Below are positions 19,701 through 29,700 of a stretch of 64,000 nt of DNA, piece after piece. Under the pieces are notes generated by a model that saw nothing but the letters and a program-made list of their open reading frames with translations, had not been told where the DNA came from and did no database searches. Position numbers and translations under genes: made by a program. Origin of the DNA: Bartonella sp. AU55XJBT (lineage in GTDB: Bacteria; Pseudomonadota; Alphaproteobacteria; Rhizobiales; Rhizobiaceae); assembly GCF_028618525.1 (NCBI RefSeq), contig NZ_JAQITC010000001.1, forward strand, positions 62,001 to 126,000. The letters run 5' to 3'. The number at the start of each line of letters is the position of its first letter. The first letter of the stretch is position 1.

Positions 19701-19731
19701 AGGAGCACTTTTGAGTGCTCCTTTATTTTTT
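19701..19731 (+). terminator. Intrinsic terminator of pheST
   Basis: AGGAGCACT (19701-19709) pairs with AGTGCTCCT (19714-19722) around a 4-base loop and is followed by a T-rich tract. Confidence 0.9.
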
Positions 19732-19777
19732 AAGGGTTTAAGATCTATCGAATTCTTTTTAAAGAGAACTTTATTAC

Positions 19778-19800
19778 AATACATTGATTTATAATGATAA
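19778..19800 (+). repeat. Dispersed intergenic motif, copy 2
   Basis: The plus strand carries AATACATTGATTTATAATGA followed by TAA. The first 20 bases are identical to those at 49738-49757. It lies about 50 bases beyond the pheT terminator. Confidence 0.55.
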
Positions 19801-20428
19801 TTTTTATAAAGTCTGTAATATTATAGGACTTATCATTTCAACCCCTCTTTGAATGAATCAAAATCTTTTATTCTCAATACCTTAAAGTGGAGTGGTTGTT
19901 TAGAAACCATAAAAAAGAAATAAAAATGCTTCTTACACAGGCTCTCAAATACCAAAGCCTGTTACAATATGAGGAATTAATCGTGCAACAATGGGATTTA
20001 AAAAATAAAATAATGATACCGCATTTTGTAAAATCAATGATGAAGCTCAGCCCCTTTGGGGTCTGTATCTTTCAGCTCAAGCCCATGAAATAAATATAAG
20101 GTGTTTTGTTAAAAAAAGTCGCATGAATAACATAATAAGTCTCTGTTTTGAGCGTTCTGTTTTTTTATGAGAGATGTGTCATCATTGAAATGAGCTGTTG
20201 ATTCAGCAGTAACAGAAAAGTCAGAGGTTTTATGAGATAAAAAGTGCCATAAAACACAAGCTTACCAGCAACGAATGAGAAGGATATCTCAGCTTTTTAT
20301 TGAATGCTTCGCAAAACAACAAAGCAATTTTTCTTTAAAACCATTCGCTTTCTTCAAGATGAATTTTCAAGACGATAAAAAATTATTTTTAAAGGACTTG
20401 AAAAGTTAATTTTTGTAAAAATCCTTCA

Positions 20429-20486
20429 TTGCAAATGTAAAAGATAACTGTTATTGCTAAATGATAATGCAAATCATTCGCAATAA
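20429..20486 (+). promoter_or_regulatory. Promoter and Fur/Mur-like operator of yfeABCD
   Basis: TGATAATGCAAATCATT (20462-20478) matches the classical Fur box core at 15 of 17 positions and is nested inside a second inverted repeat TTATTGC/GCAATAA (20451-20457, 20480-20486). A weak sigma-70-like pair, TTGCAA (20429) and TATTGC (20452) with 17-base spacing, would be covered or abutted by it. In the rhizobia the Fur homologue is usually the manganese regulator Mur, so metal-dependent repression is expected. Confidence 0.7.
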
Positions 20487-20502
20487 AATAAAGAGAAATT
20501 TA

Positions 20503-21411
20503 ATGAATATAAAAAAAATTTTTACTCTAATTTTGGGAAGTTTTATTTTTCTTACTCCCAATTTAGCGGTATGTGCTGGTAAATTTAAAGCTGTTACGAC
20601 ATTCACCATTATTGCCGATATGGCGCGAAATGTAGCGGGTGATGCAGCTAATGTTGAATCAATCACGAAACCAGGTGCTGAAATTCATGAATATCAACCC
20701 ACCCCTCGTGATCTCATGCGTGCGCAAGGTGCAAATCTTATCCTATGGAATGGGTTAGAGTTAGAACTTTGGTTTGAAAAGTTTTTTCAAAATATCAAGG
20801 ATGTTCCAAGTGTCGTTGTTTCAAAAGGCGTTGTACCCATTACAATTGGTGAGGGTCCCTTTAGTGGTAAGCCGAATCCTCATGCATGGATGTCACCGAC
20901 CTCTGCTTTGATTTATGTTGATAATATTCGCGATGCCTTTGTAAAATATGATCCTGAACATGCTGCTATTTATAAAGAAAATGCTGAAATTTATAAGCAG
21001 AAGATTCGCGCCACCATTGATCCAATTAGAGCTGAATTGGCAGGAGTTCCTCAAGATAAACGTTGGCTTGTAACGAGTGAAGGTGCATTTAGCTATTTAG
21101 CACGTGATTTTGATCTAAAAGAACTTTATTTATGGCCTATTAATGCGGATCAGCAAGGAACACCGCAGCAAGTTAAGCATGTTATTGATATGGTTCGAAA
21201 ATACAATATTCATGCCGTTTTTTCTGAGAGCACGATTTCTCCAGCACCTGCAAAACAAGTGGCAAGAGAAACAGGAGCTAAATACGGTGGTGTTCTCTAT
21301 GTTGATTCTCTGAGTGAGAAAAATGGTGAGGTCCCCACTTATATTGACTTATTACGTGTCACAAGTGGACGTATTAGCAAAGCCTTATTAGAGGGAGTAA
21401 AAAGCCAATGA
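20503..21411 (+). CDS. yfeA: Metal ABC transporter substrate-binding protein (Mn/Fe)
   Basis: 302-residue periplasmic binding protein of the cluster A-I (ZnuA/PsaA/SitA) family. Residues 1-25 form a signal peptide (MNIKKIF, hydrophobic core, AVCA-G). The four expected metal ligands are visible: His in GAEIHEYQP, His in PNPHAWMSP, Glu in VFSESTISP and Asp in YVDSLS, a set typical of Mn2+/Fe2+ rather than Zn2+ proteins. The frame extends 14 codons upstream across the Fur-like operator, but the ATG at 20503 gives a proper signal peptide. First gene of yfeABCD; its stop overlaps the yfeB start. Confidence 0.95.
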   Translation: MNIKKIFTLILGSFIFLTPNLAVCAGKFKAVTTFTIIADMARNVAGDAANVESITKPGAEIHEYQPTPRDLMRAQGANLILWNGLELELWFEKFFQNIKDVPSVVVSKGVVPITIGEGPFSGKPNPHAWMSPTSALIYVDNIRDAFVKYDPEHAAIYKENAEIYKQKIRATIDPIRAELAGVPQDKRWLVTSEGAFSYLARDFDLKELYLWPINADQQGTPQQVKHVIDMVRKYNIHAVFSESTISPAPAKQVARETGAKYGGVLYVDSLSEKNGEVPTYIDLLRVTSGRISKALLEGVKSQ

Positions 21412-22238
21412 CGGAATGTGGAATATTTGCCCAAGGAGTAACGGTAACTTATCGTAATGGGCATACAGCTTTACGCGAAGTAAACTTTGAAAGTCCAAAG
21501 GGTTCTATTACAGCATTGGTTGGCGTTAATGGATCCGGTAAATCAACATTATTTAAAGCAATTATGGGGTTTGTACGCCCATCAAAGGGAAAAATTCGCA
21601 TGTTTGATTTGCCCGTTGATGTAGCTTTGAAAAAAAACCTTATTGCTTATGTTCCTCAAAGTGAAGATGTGGATTGGAATTTTCCTGTTCTGGTTGAAGA
21701 TGTTGTCTTGATGGGGCGCTATGGTCATATGAATTTCTTTCGCTATGCCAGCGCACGAGATTATGAAGCTGTTCGCGTTGCCTTGGAACGCGTAGATATG
21801 TTGCCTTTTGCTAAGCGCCAGATTGGAGAACTTTCTGGTGGACAGAAAAAGCGTGTTTTTTTAGCGCGTGCTTTGGCACAGAAAGCAAAAGCTATTTTAT
21901 TAGATGAACCGTTTACAGGTGTTGATGTTACCACGGAAGATAAAATCATTGCTTTGTTACAAGATCTCCGTAAAGAAGGAGCCGTAATCTTGGTCTCTAC
22001 GCATAATTTAGGCTCTGTTCCGGAATTTTGTGACCATACGGTTTTAATAAAAGGAACTGTTTTAGCTTCTGGGTTAACAGAAAAAATCTTCACAAAGGAA
22101 AATCTGGAGAAAACTTTTGGAGGATCTTTGCACCACCATATTTTCGATCTTCAAGATACTAAAAAAAATAATGTTTTCATGGGAAGAAAACAATCCGCAG
22201 TTTGTGAAAATATTGAAAAAGTGGAACACGTTGCATGA
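21408..22238 (+). CDS. yfeB: Metal ABC transporter ATP-binding protein
   Basis: 276-residue ABC ATPase powering uptake with YfeA, C and D. It has Walker [10 protein letters not shown] near residue 44, the Q-loop in VPQSEDVDW, signature LSGGQKKR near 140, Walker [10 protein letters not shown] near 165, and the switch histidine in STHNLG. Start and stop overlap its neighbours by ATGA junctions, indicating tight translational coupling. The C-terminal 30 residues are variable. Confidence 0.95.
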   Translation: MTECGIFAQGVTVTYRNGHTALREVNFESPKGSITALVGVNGSGKSTLFKAIMGFVRPSKGKIRMFDLPVDVALKKNLIAYVPQSEDVDWNFPVLVEDVVLMGRYGHMNFFRYASARDYEAVRVALERVDMLPFAKRQIGELSGGQKKRVFLARALAQKAKAILLDEPFTGVDVTTEDKIIALLQDLRKEGAVILVSTHNLGSVPEFCDHTVLIKGTVLASGLTEKIFTKENLEKTFGGSLHHHIFDLQDTKKNNVFMGRKQSAVCENIEKVEHVA

Positions 22239-23101
22239 TTTCTTTTTTGCTTGAGCCACTGAGCTATCAATATATGGTAAATGCAATGTGGGTTTCTGGA
22301 TTAGTGGGGTGTGTTTGTGCCTTCCTTTCGGCTTTTTTGATGTTAAAAGGTTGGTCATTAATTGGTGATGCGCTATCTCATTCGATTGTTCCTGGTGTCG
22401 CAGGGGCTTACCTTTTAGGGTTACCTTTTTCACTTGGCGCTTTTTTTTCTGGTGGTCTTGCTGCAGCAGCTATGCTGTTTTTTAATCAGCGGACAAAGCT
22501 GAAAGAAGATACCATTATTGGTCTCATTTTTTCTTCCTTTTTTGCTTTTGGATTATTTCTCAAATCATTAAAACCAATGGCTGTTAATATTGATACGATT
22601 GTTTTAGGAAATATTTTAGCCGTAAGTTCATCAGATATTATACAATTGGCTTTTATTGGTGTTTTCTCTTTGTCCATATTGCTTTTGAAATGGAAAGATC
22701 TCCTTGTTTCTTTATTTGATGAAACACACGCACGTGCCATTGGATTGAACGTAAAGTTTTTAAAGATTCTCTTTTTTACACTGCTTGCTGCTTGTACTGT
22801 TGCTGCTATGCAAACGGTTGGAGCATTTTTGGTTATTTGTTTGGTTGTGACGCCTGGAGCAACAGCTTATCTTTTGAGTGATCGTTTTGTAAATATCTTG
22901 GTTATTGCAGTTATAATTGGGACATTTACAAGCGTATTAGGTGTTTATGTGAGCTATTTTTTGAATGCACAAACGGGTGGTGTTGTCGTGCTTTTTCAAG
23001 CATTCTTATTTATATTAGCTTTTATTTTTGCTCCTAAACACGGATATATTGCTGCGCGTTTACGGATAAATGCGGCAAAAAAAGGTGTGATGTTATCATG
23101 A
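22235..23101 (+). CDS. yfeC: Metal ABC transporter permease
   Basis: 288-residue inner-membrane permease of the ABC-3 family with about eight membrane segments. The conserved loop [19 protein letters not shown] at about residues 38-56 contacts the ATPase, and [11 protein letters not shown] near 205 is a family mark. It pairs with YfeD to form the channel for Mn2+/Fe2+. ATGA overlaps link it to yfeB and yfeD. Confidence 0.94.
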   Translation: MISFLLEPLSYQYMVNAMWVSGLVGCVCAFLSAFLMLKGWSLIGDALSHSIVPGVAGAYLLGLPFSLGAFFSGGLAAAAMLFFNQRTKLKEDTIIGLIFSSFFAFGLFLKSLKPMAVNIDTIVLGNILAVSSSDIIQLAFIGVFSLSILLLKWKDLLVSLFDETHARAIGLNVKFLKILFFTLLAACTVAAMQTVGAFLVICLVVTPGATAYLLSDRFVNILVIAVIIGTFTSVLGVYVSYFLNAQTGGVVVLFQAFLFILAFIFAPKHGYIAARLRINAAKKGVMLS

Positions 23102-24003
23102 TTGATCAATTACTACTTCCTTTTCAATTTTCTTTTATGTTGAAAGGCATGCTTATTGTTATGATCCTTTCTATTCCAATGGCGATGCTTTCTTGTTTTC
23201 TTATTTTGAAAGGATGGGCCTTGTTAGGCGATGCCATTTCCCATGCCGTTTTTCCAGGTGTTGTTGTTGGTTATATGACAACACCGTGGGTGATAGCGTT
23301 TTTAGCTTCTTTGCCATTTGCTTGGTTCCAGCATATGCGTCCAGAGAATATTACAATGACTTTGATTACTTGCGGTGCTTTTGTTGCGGGTATGATTTGT
23401 GCACTTACAACAGGTTTTTTGGGAAGCAATAGTCGTATCAAACAGGATACAGTGATGGGTGTTGTTTTTTCATCGATGTTTGGTTTAGGGCTTGTTTTGG
23501 CAACATCTATCTATAGTAGCCTAGATTTAAATCATATTCTATTTGGTAACCTGTTGGGCGTTAATTGGCTTGATATTACGCAAACAGCGATCATTTCTGC
23601 CATTGTTACTTTTATTTTAGGCGCAAAATGGCGCGATTTTATGCTGTATATTTTTGATTCGGTACAAGGTCGTGCAATGGGGTTGCGAATATCACTGCTC
23701 CACTATACCCTTCTTACAATGATTTCTCTTACAATTGTTGCGGCTTTGAAAGCTGTTGGAATTGTGCTTGTTATTTCTTTACTGATAGCACCAGGAGCAA
23801 TTGCTTATCTTGTCACAAAACGGTTTTCTTTTATGCTAATGATCGCGATACTTGTTGCAGCTTTTTCTGGTTTTTTAGGGATTTACCTCAGCTTATTTAT
23901 CGGATCTGATTCTGCTTCTACAATTGTGTTGATCTTAACGTTGATTTTCATTGCCATTTTCATGATGATTTTCTTTCGTCAAAACACAGTTCAAGAAACT
24001 TGA
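23098..24003 (+). CDS. yfeD: Metal ABC transporter permease
   Basis: 301-residue second permease of the same ABC-3 family. It shares LKGWALLGDAISHAVFPGVVV with YfeC, the block SNSRIKQDTVMGVVFSSMFGLGLVL, and LLIAPGAIAYLVT. Two distinct permeases in one operon are the hallmark of Yfe/Sit systems, in contrast to single-permease Znu systems. Last gene of the operon; a terminator lies 157 bases downstream. Confidence 0.94.
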   Translation: MIDQLLLPFQFSFMLKGMLIVMILSIPMAMLSCFLILKGWALLGDAISHAVFPGVVVGYMTTPWVIAFLASLPFAWFQHMRPENITMTLITCGAFVAGMICALTTGFLGSNSRIKQDTVMGVVFSSMFGLGLVLATSIYSSLDLNHILFGNLLGVNWLDITQTAIISAIVTFILGAKWRDFMLYIFDSVQGRAMGLRISLLHYTLLTMISLTIVAALKAVGIVLVISLLIAPGAIAYLVTKRFSFMLMIAILVAAFSGFLGIYLSLFIGSDSASTIVLILTLIFIAIFMMIFFRQNTVQET

Positions 24004-24425
24004 CGGTGATAACATGCATATCAGCCATGCATTTTTATATATTGTTTCTCATGCTTATTTTAATTAGAGGTTGAGTCGCTAGGTTATTTTTCCTCCTAAT
24101 GTCTAGCAAATGAATGCAGTACGTATTCTCCCCCCCCCAACGCTGCATTCTTAATTAAGAGGCTGCATTGATTTATTCTGCAGCCTTTTTATTTTTTTAC
24201 TTTTCTAAAATCTCTTCTTATTTCTTGAAACCGTTTAAAATAATTATCATATTGCAAAGCTATTTAGTATCTTGAAGGAACTTATGAAAGTCAAAGACAC
24301 TTACATATAGAAATGCTGGAGAGAGGGGAAATGGTGGAGAGAAATTATCCATTCAAATATATGAATAGTGAAACAAATACTATTTTTTGTGTAAAGTTTT
24401 ACGTGGAGGAAAATAATACGAGAGA
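24004..24425. other. Intergenic spacer yfeD/ybaN
   Basis: 422 bases. It holds an inverted repeat GAATGCAG/CTGCATTC (24112-24119, 24143-24150) whose loop contains a run of nine C (24130-24138), then the terminator at 24160-24200, and the ybaN promoter region. A possible TTGAAA/CATATT promoter pair with 17-base spacing begins near 24224. Confidence 0.5.
24160..24200 (+). terminator. Intrinsic terminator of yfeABCD
   Basis: AGGCTGCA (24160-24167) pairs with TGCAGCCT (24179-24186) around an 11-base loop, followed by a T-rich tract. A second inverted repeat just upstream shares the TGCA words and could compete. Confidence 0.75.
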
Positions 24426-24812
24426 ATGAAGAAATATTTCAAGATATCACACCCTTTACGCCTCTGCTATTATATAGCAGGTTGGGTAATGGTTATATTA
24501 GGTATTATCGGTGTGGTATTACCTATTATGCCAACGCTGCCTTTTTTGTTGGTTGCCTCATGGTGTTTTACGCGTTCTTCTCCACGTTTTCATCACTGGT
24601 TGAATAATCATCGTATTTTTGGTCCCCCTCTTAAACGATGGGAAGAAAGAAGAGCTATTTCTCCATTTGTTAAAATTTTTGCCGTGATGAGTATGGCAGG
24701 AGGAGGATTATCCTTTTTCGTAATGGTACACCCTCCTTTATGGATTTCTTTACTCGTTGCCGTTATATTATCGTTGATTGCTATTTATATTGTGACACGT
24801 CCATCTTCATAA
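24426..24812 (+). CDS. YbaN/DUF454 family inner-membrane protein
   Basis: 128-residue membrane protein of the DUF454 (YbaN) family, function unknown. The signature GIIGVVLPIMPTLPFLLVASWCFTRSSPRFHHWL at about residues 29-62 is well preserved, followed by LKRWEERRAIS. Three to four membrane segments are evident (about 15-35, 38-50, 83-100, 103-122). It stands alone after the metal transporter operon; related genes often sit beside iron or haem genes, which is a contextual hint only. Confidence 0.85.
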   Translation: MKKYFKISHPLRLCYYIAGWVMVILGIIGVVLPIMPTLPFLLVASWCFTRSSPRFHHWLNNHRIFGPPLKRWEERRAISPFVKIFAVMSMAGGGLSFFVMVHPPLWISLLVAVILSLIAIYIVTRPSS

Positions 24813-25330
24813 TGATAGAAAAGACTTTATGAGAGATGTTCTTTTTAGCTTTGACTTATTTGTTAGAACAATAAGAGAGACTTTTCCTGCAAGTTTTAGA
24901 TATAACCTCTCCATGTTCAAAATACATGTGAAATAACAAGATTTTTAAAAGAAATTTGATTAATGATATGTTTGTGAAATAATTTTTATGAGCAAAGAAA
25001 ATTATGTACAATCCCCTTAAAGCTCACAAAAAGTTGCTTTGTAAACGATGATAAATTACATTCATTAAAAGGCTTTATTTTTGTAGAGTATGTAAGTTTC
25101 GCTAAACTCTTGGTACATTAAGTTTTTTAAATGCATCATGTATATTTTTAAGTTTTGCTTATCGCACCTTATGTCAGTAAACCGCATATATGAGAAACCA
25201 AGTGGGGTCCACTCAACAAGAAGCTGGAACGATTTACTATGACCTACAAGGGTTAAGAATGCTCGTCCTTAGAGGAGGATAAAGGTTAAATTTTTAAACA
25301 ATATATTCTATTCGTTTAAAGAGCCCAAAA
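24813..25330. other. Intergenic spacer ybaN/pncB
   Basis: 518 bases between convergent genes, AT-rich. The only feature noticed is a small GTGG/CCAC hairpin in AGTGGGGTCCACT near 25200-25212. No gene or T-tract terminator recognised. Confidence 0.5.
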
Positions 25331-26635
25331 CTACATCTTTATAGGTCTAGCAAAGCGCTTTTTATTGCTAAAAAAATTGAGATAACGTTGTATTTCCTTT
25401 GAATCACCGATCATTTTTTCAGGATTATCTGAAAGTTTTACGGCTGGTCGACCATTGGCATGGGTCACCTTACAAACAAGGGAAAGAGCATCAAGGGTTG
25501 CGATTTCTTGCGGAGCACAGCCTGTAAAGTCATTGGTAAGATCAGTCCCCCATCCAAAACTCATGCGCACTTTTCCATGAAAATGATGATAGGTTTTTTC
25601 AATTGTATCGACATCAAGTGCATCAGAAAAAATTAAGAGTTTTTCGCGTGGATCTTTCCCTTTTTCTTTCCACCATTGAATAATACGTTCTCCACCTTCA
25701 ATAGGGGGTGCACTATCCGGTCTAAAACCCGTCCAATCTGCTACCCAATCTGGGGCATCGCATAAAAATGCTTCTGTACCAAAGGTATCAGGTAAAACAA
25801 TGAGAAGATTTCCACCATAATAACGGTTCCAATCTTGCAAAACTTGATACGGCGCTCTACGTAATTCATCATCGTTGTTGCTGAGAGCAGCAATAACCAT
25901 AGGCAATTCATGCGCATTGGTTCCAAGAGCTTCTAAATCTGTATCCATGGCAAGAAGAACATTAGAAGTTCCCGTAAAGGAATGACCAATGCCTTCTTTT
26001 AATGCTTCAACACACCAGCGCTGCCATAAAAAAGAATGGCGACGCCGTGTCCCAAAGTCGGATATTTTAATATCAGGCAATTTTTTAAGGCGTTCAACTT
26101 TACTCCACATTTTTGCTTTAGCTCGTGCATAAAGTACATCAAGAGCAAAGCGATCCAGTTTTTTCATAGCAGCACGTGAGCGTAATTCACTGACGATAGC
26201 AAGGACTGGGATTTCCCACATGGAGCTATGAGCCCATGAACCATAAAAATTCAGAATATATTGGCTATCTTTGCGGGTTAATTCATATTCTGGGAGTTGA
26301 AAATTCTCAAGCCACTGAAGAAAATCCGGTTCAAAAATTTGTTTACGTCCATAAAATGTATTACCAGCAAGCCAGATCATTTCTTTTTTTGTAAAGCGCA
26401 AACTAAGAGCGTGATCAAGTTGGGCACGCAACTCACCCTCATCAATATCATCGACAAGATGTATTGTTTTAGAACGATTTATGAGGGAAAAAGTAACATT
26501 AACAGTGGGATAAAGCCCCCAAATCATCTGTACCATAAGAAGTTTATAAAAATCCGTATCAAGAAGTGAACGAATAATAGGATCAAGCTTCCAAGTATGA
26601 TCGTAAACACGTTTGGCAATATCCGGATGATTCAT
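25331..26635 (-). CDS. pncB: Nicotinate phosphoribosyltransferase
   Basis: 434-residue enzyme of the Preiss-Handler pathway: nicotinate plus PRPP gives nicotinate mononucleotide for NAD synthesis. The phosphorylated histidine region [12 protein letters not shown] near residue 200, GTSNVLLA, and the DTFGTEAFL and [10 protein letters not shown] blocks are present. The frame extends 17 codons upstream, but AGAGGATT precedes the ATG at 26635 and [15 protein letters not shown] is the expected start. It sits downstream of the cyclic glucan synthase gene on the same strand, after about 115 bases... in fact it is transcribed away from that gene's end, with the glucan synthase gene lying upstream in window order but ending at 26752, so the two are arranged head-to-tail with pncB second. 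Confidence 0.95.
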   Translation of the reverse strand: MNHPDIAKRVYDHTWKLDPIIRSLLDTDFYKLLMVQMIWGLYPTVNVTFSLINRSKTIHLVDDIDEGELRAQLDHALSLRFTKKEMIWLAGNTFYGRKQIFEPDFLQWLENFQLPEYELTRKDSQYILNFYGSWAHSSMWEIPVLAIVSELRSRAAMKKLDRFALDVLYARAKAKMWSKVERLKKLPDIKISDFGTRRRHSFLWQRWCVEALKEGIGHSFTGTSNVLLAMDTDLEALGTNAHELPMVIAALSNNDDELRRAPYQVLQDWNRYYGGNLLIVLPDTFGTEAFLCDAPDWVADWTGFRPDSAPPIEGGERIIQWWKEKGKDPREKLLIFSDALDVDTIEKTYHHFHGKVRMSFGWGTDLTNDFTGCAPQEIATLDALSLVCKVTHANGRPAVKLSDNPEKMIGDSKEIQRYLNFFSNKKRFARPIKM

Positions 26636-26751
26636 AATCCTCTTTCTTTCGGTTTCATAGAATTTAAAATTATTGTGCTCCAACAAGATCCATATAGGAA
26701 TGAGAAAAACTATAACAACTCTAAGATTTTGGGCAAGAATAAAAAAGCCCT

Positions 26752-29700
26752 TTAGCTTTTCTGTTTTGAGGATTTAAGTATGCGTATGATTTCATGTTTT
26801 CCCGTTTTTTGTAACTTTATCCCTGTATGAACTTCGGTATATTTTTTGCCATTAACGTGAAGTATATTTTCAGATCCCCATTTGACTTTAATGGTATAAA
26901 CAGCCTCATAAAATTTCATTTTTACTTCATACTTTGGCCAAATAGAAGGTAAATGCGGTTTTAAAAACAACAAATCTCCCTGACGCTGTATTCCAAGAAT
27001 AGCTTGTGTTGCAGCGCGATAAAACCAGCCTGCTGAACCTGTATACCATGTCCAGCCACCTTGTCCGCTCCGTGATTCAACGGCATAAATATCTGCGGTC
27101 ATCACATAAGGTTCAACACGATAAGTTTCAGGGGCTTGTCCATGATTAATAGGATTAATTGTGGAAAATAAGTGATAGGCTTTATCGCTTTCATTCATTT
27201 CAGCAAGCGCTAAAATGCTCCAAATAGCACCATGGGTGTATTGTCCACCATTTTCTCGAATACCTGGAGGATAACCTTTTATATAACCAGGTTCGAGCGT
27301 TGTTTTATCAAAAGGAGGCCAGAAAAGACGGAGAAGTTTCCCTTTTTCATCATAGAGATGTTCAAGCATTGAGGCCATAGCTTGTTTTTGACGCTCAAGC
27401 GGTGCCATTTGAGAAATGACAGCCCAAGATTGGGCAATGGTATCAATTTGGCATTCATCATTGATTTTAGAGCCAAAAGGTGTTCCATCATCAAAATAGC
27501 CACGTCGATACCAAGCACCATCCCAAGCATTTTTTTCTAGGGATGTTTTTAACCGTTCAAAATATGCACTCCATGTTTCAACACGGCTGTTATCACGCCG
27601 TTTTTGAGCTAAAGGAATAAATGCTTGTAGTGTGCACCCAAGAAACCACCCTAACCAAGTGCTTTCGCCTTTTCCTTGCGCACCTACTAAATTCATGCCA
27701 TCATTCCAATCGCCACCTAAAATAAGAGGAAGGCCGTGAGGTCCACAGTGTTTAATGGCAAGGTCTAAAGCTAAAGCACAATGTTCATAAACTGTTGCAA
27801 CCTTTGAGGATTGGGCGGGTTGAAAATAAGCATCCTGTTGCCCACTTTTGAGAACATCACCTTCAATAAAAGGAATGAGCGTATCAAGAAAGGCATCATC
27901 GCCAGTGGTATTGACATAAAGAGCCGTTGCATAGGCAAGCCAAACAATATCATCAGAAATGCGTGTGCGAACACCAGCATTTGTATCAGGCAACCACCAA
28001 TGTTGCACATCTCCTTCAAGAAATTGATGCGCTGCAGCATTTAACAATTGTTTATGGGCTAATTGTGGTTCTAGCAACAATAAAGACAAACTATCTTGCA
28101 ACTGATCACGAAAGCCAAATGCACCACTTGCTTGATAAAAGGCAGCGCGCGCCATGATACGGCATGAATAGATTTGATAGGGAAGCCAATGGTTGACCAT
28201 AAGATCAAAAGAGGGATCAGGTGTTTTTACTTGGAGTGGGGAAACAAAATCACTCCAATATTGTTTTTGTTGTGTAAGCAAAGTTTCAAAATCAGTTGAA
28301 CGTACTTGATCGAGTAATTTTTCAGCTTCTTGTCTATTTTCAGCGCTGCCAAGATAGAAAATGATTTCTTTTGTTTGTCCTGGAAGAAGGTCAATATCAT
28401 AAGCAAATGCTGAACAAGGATCACATCCTGCTTCAATGGTATTCGAAAGTGTACTAGCTTTACGGATCACATTTGGATGTGTTACAGTTCCCGTTGCACC
28501 GATAAATTCGCTGCGATTGGTTGTGGTGCTGGTTGGCGTTTCGGATGCTGATAAAAATGTAACTTGTTGAGATTTTTCAATGTGATAGGGATTTTGAATA
28601 AAATGTGTTCCCCATTTATCCTCGTAAGAGGGAACAATGAAGGGGGTATATTTTGTTTGGGTCTTGCCTAAAACCCATTCAACATAATTATAAAGGCGTA
28701 AACTGCGTGGCTTTTCCCCTTCATTCCTGAGGATAAGACGTGAAAAGCGAACAGGTTTCTCTAGGTCGAGTGTATGAGTCAGTTCTAATGCGATTTCTGA
28801 ATGTGTCGATTTAAAAGTTGAGAATCCAAAACCATGACAAACCTCATAAACAACATTTTCATCACATTCTACAGCAGAAACGGGTGAGAAACGTTTTAAA
28901 GACAGGCGGTCTACAAGATAAAGAGCTTCTCCTGGGCGATTGGAAACAGGATCATTGCTCCAAGGGGTCAATTGATAATCGCGGCTATTGTGAGCCCAAG
29001 TAAAAACTGCCCCTTCAGCAGACACATGAAAGCCAAAGCTTTTGTTAGCAATGACGTTAATCCACGGATGGGGTGTGGTGGTATGTCCTCGAAGACGGAT
29101 CACATAATAGTTATGATGATTAAATCCACCATAACCATTCCAATATTGTAGGTCTTTTCCGTCAACGAGGATAGGAAAAGATTTTTGTTGACTGATAAGA
29201 CCAATGGAAGAAAAGAGGCTTTGTTCGGTTTGTTTTGTTCCATATCTTTCTTCGCTATTTTTTTGGAAATTTAATTTATAATGAAACTCTTGATGACTCT
29301 TACGAGTTGCTAAATCCAAATCACTCCCATTAATTCGTTTCAGCTGTTCAGATAAAGAGCCATTTTCGGCATCAAGAATCATGCGTGCGGATGCAAGAAG
29401 CGTTTTAAAACTTTGCTCACTCATTTGATCACGCCGAAGCGTAAAAATATGTTGGCGTGCATCTGTTTCTTGCGTGTGATGTTGATAAGATTCGCATACC
29501 CATTCAAGAGCGCGTTGTGTATTTTGTATATAGGAAAACGCTTGTTCATTGAGAATGACTAAATCAACAATGAGTCCGCGCATACGCCAATATTCATGTG
29601 CTTTAAGGAGCTCACGAAGCACAGTTATATTTCCCTCGTTATTTAATCTAAGAAGACAAAGTGGATTGTCTCCTGAAATGGACATGGGCCAAAGATCAGA

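Larger units (their letters stand above)
19674..20502. other. Long spacer pheT/yfeA
   Basis: 829 bases. It contains the pheT terminator (19701-19731), a plus-strand copy of the dispersed motif (19778-19800), a hairpin CAG-CCCC/GGGG-T-CTG (20048-20065), and the yfeA promoter and Fur-like operator. A 68-codon frame at 19887-20093 has no ribosome-binding site or recognisable product and may be a gene remnant. Confidence 0.55.

Noticed and set aside
19887..20093. 68-codon frame upstream of yfeA
   Set aside because: Non-ATG start, no ribosome-binding site, no family resemblance; at most a remnant.
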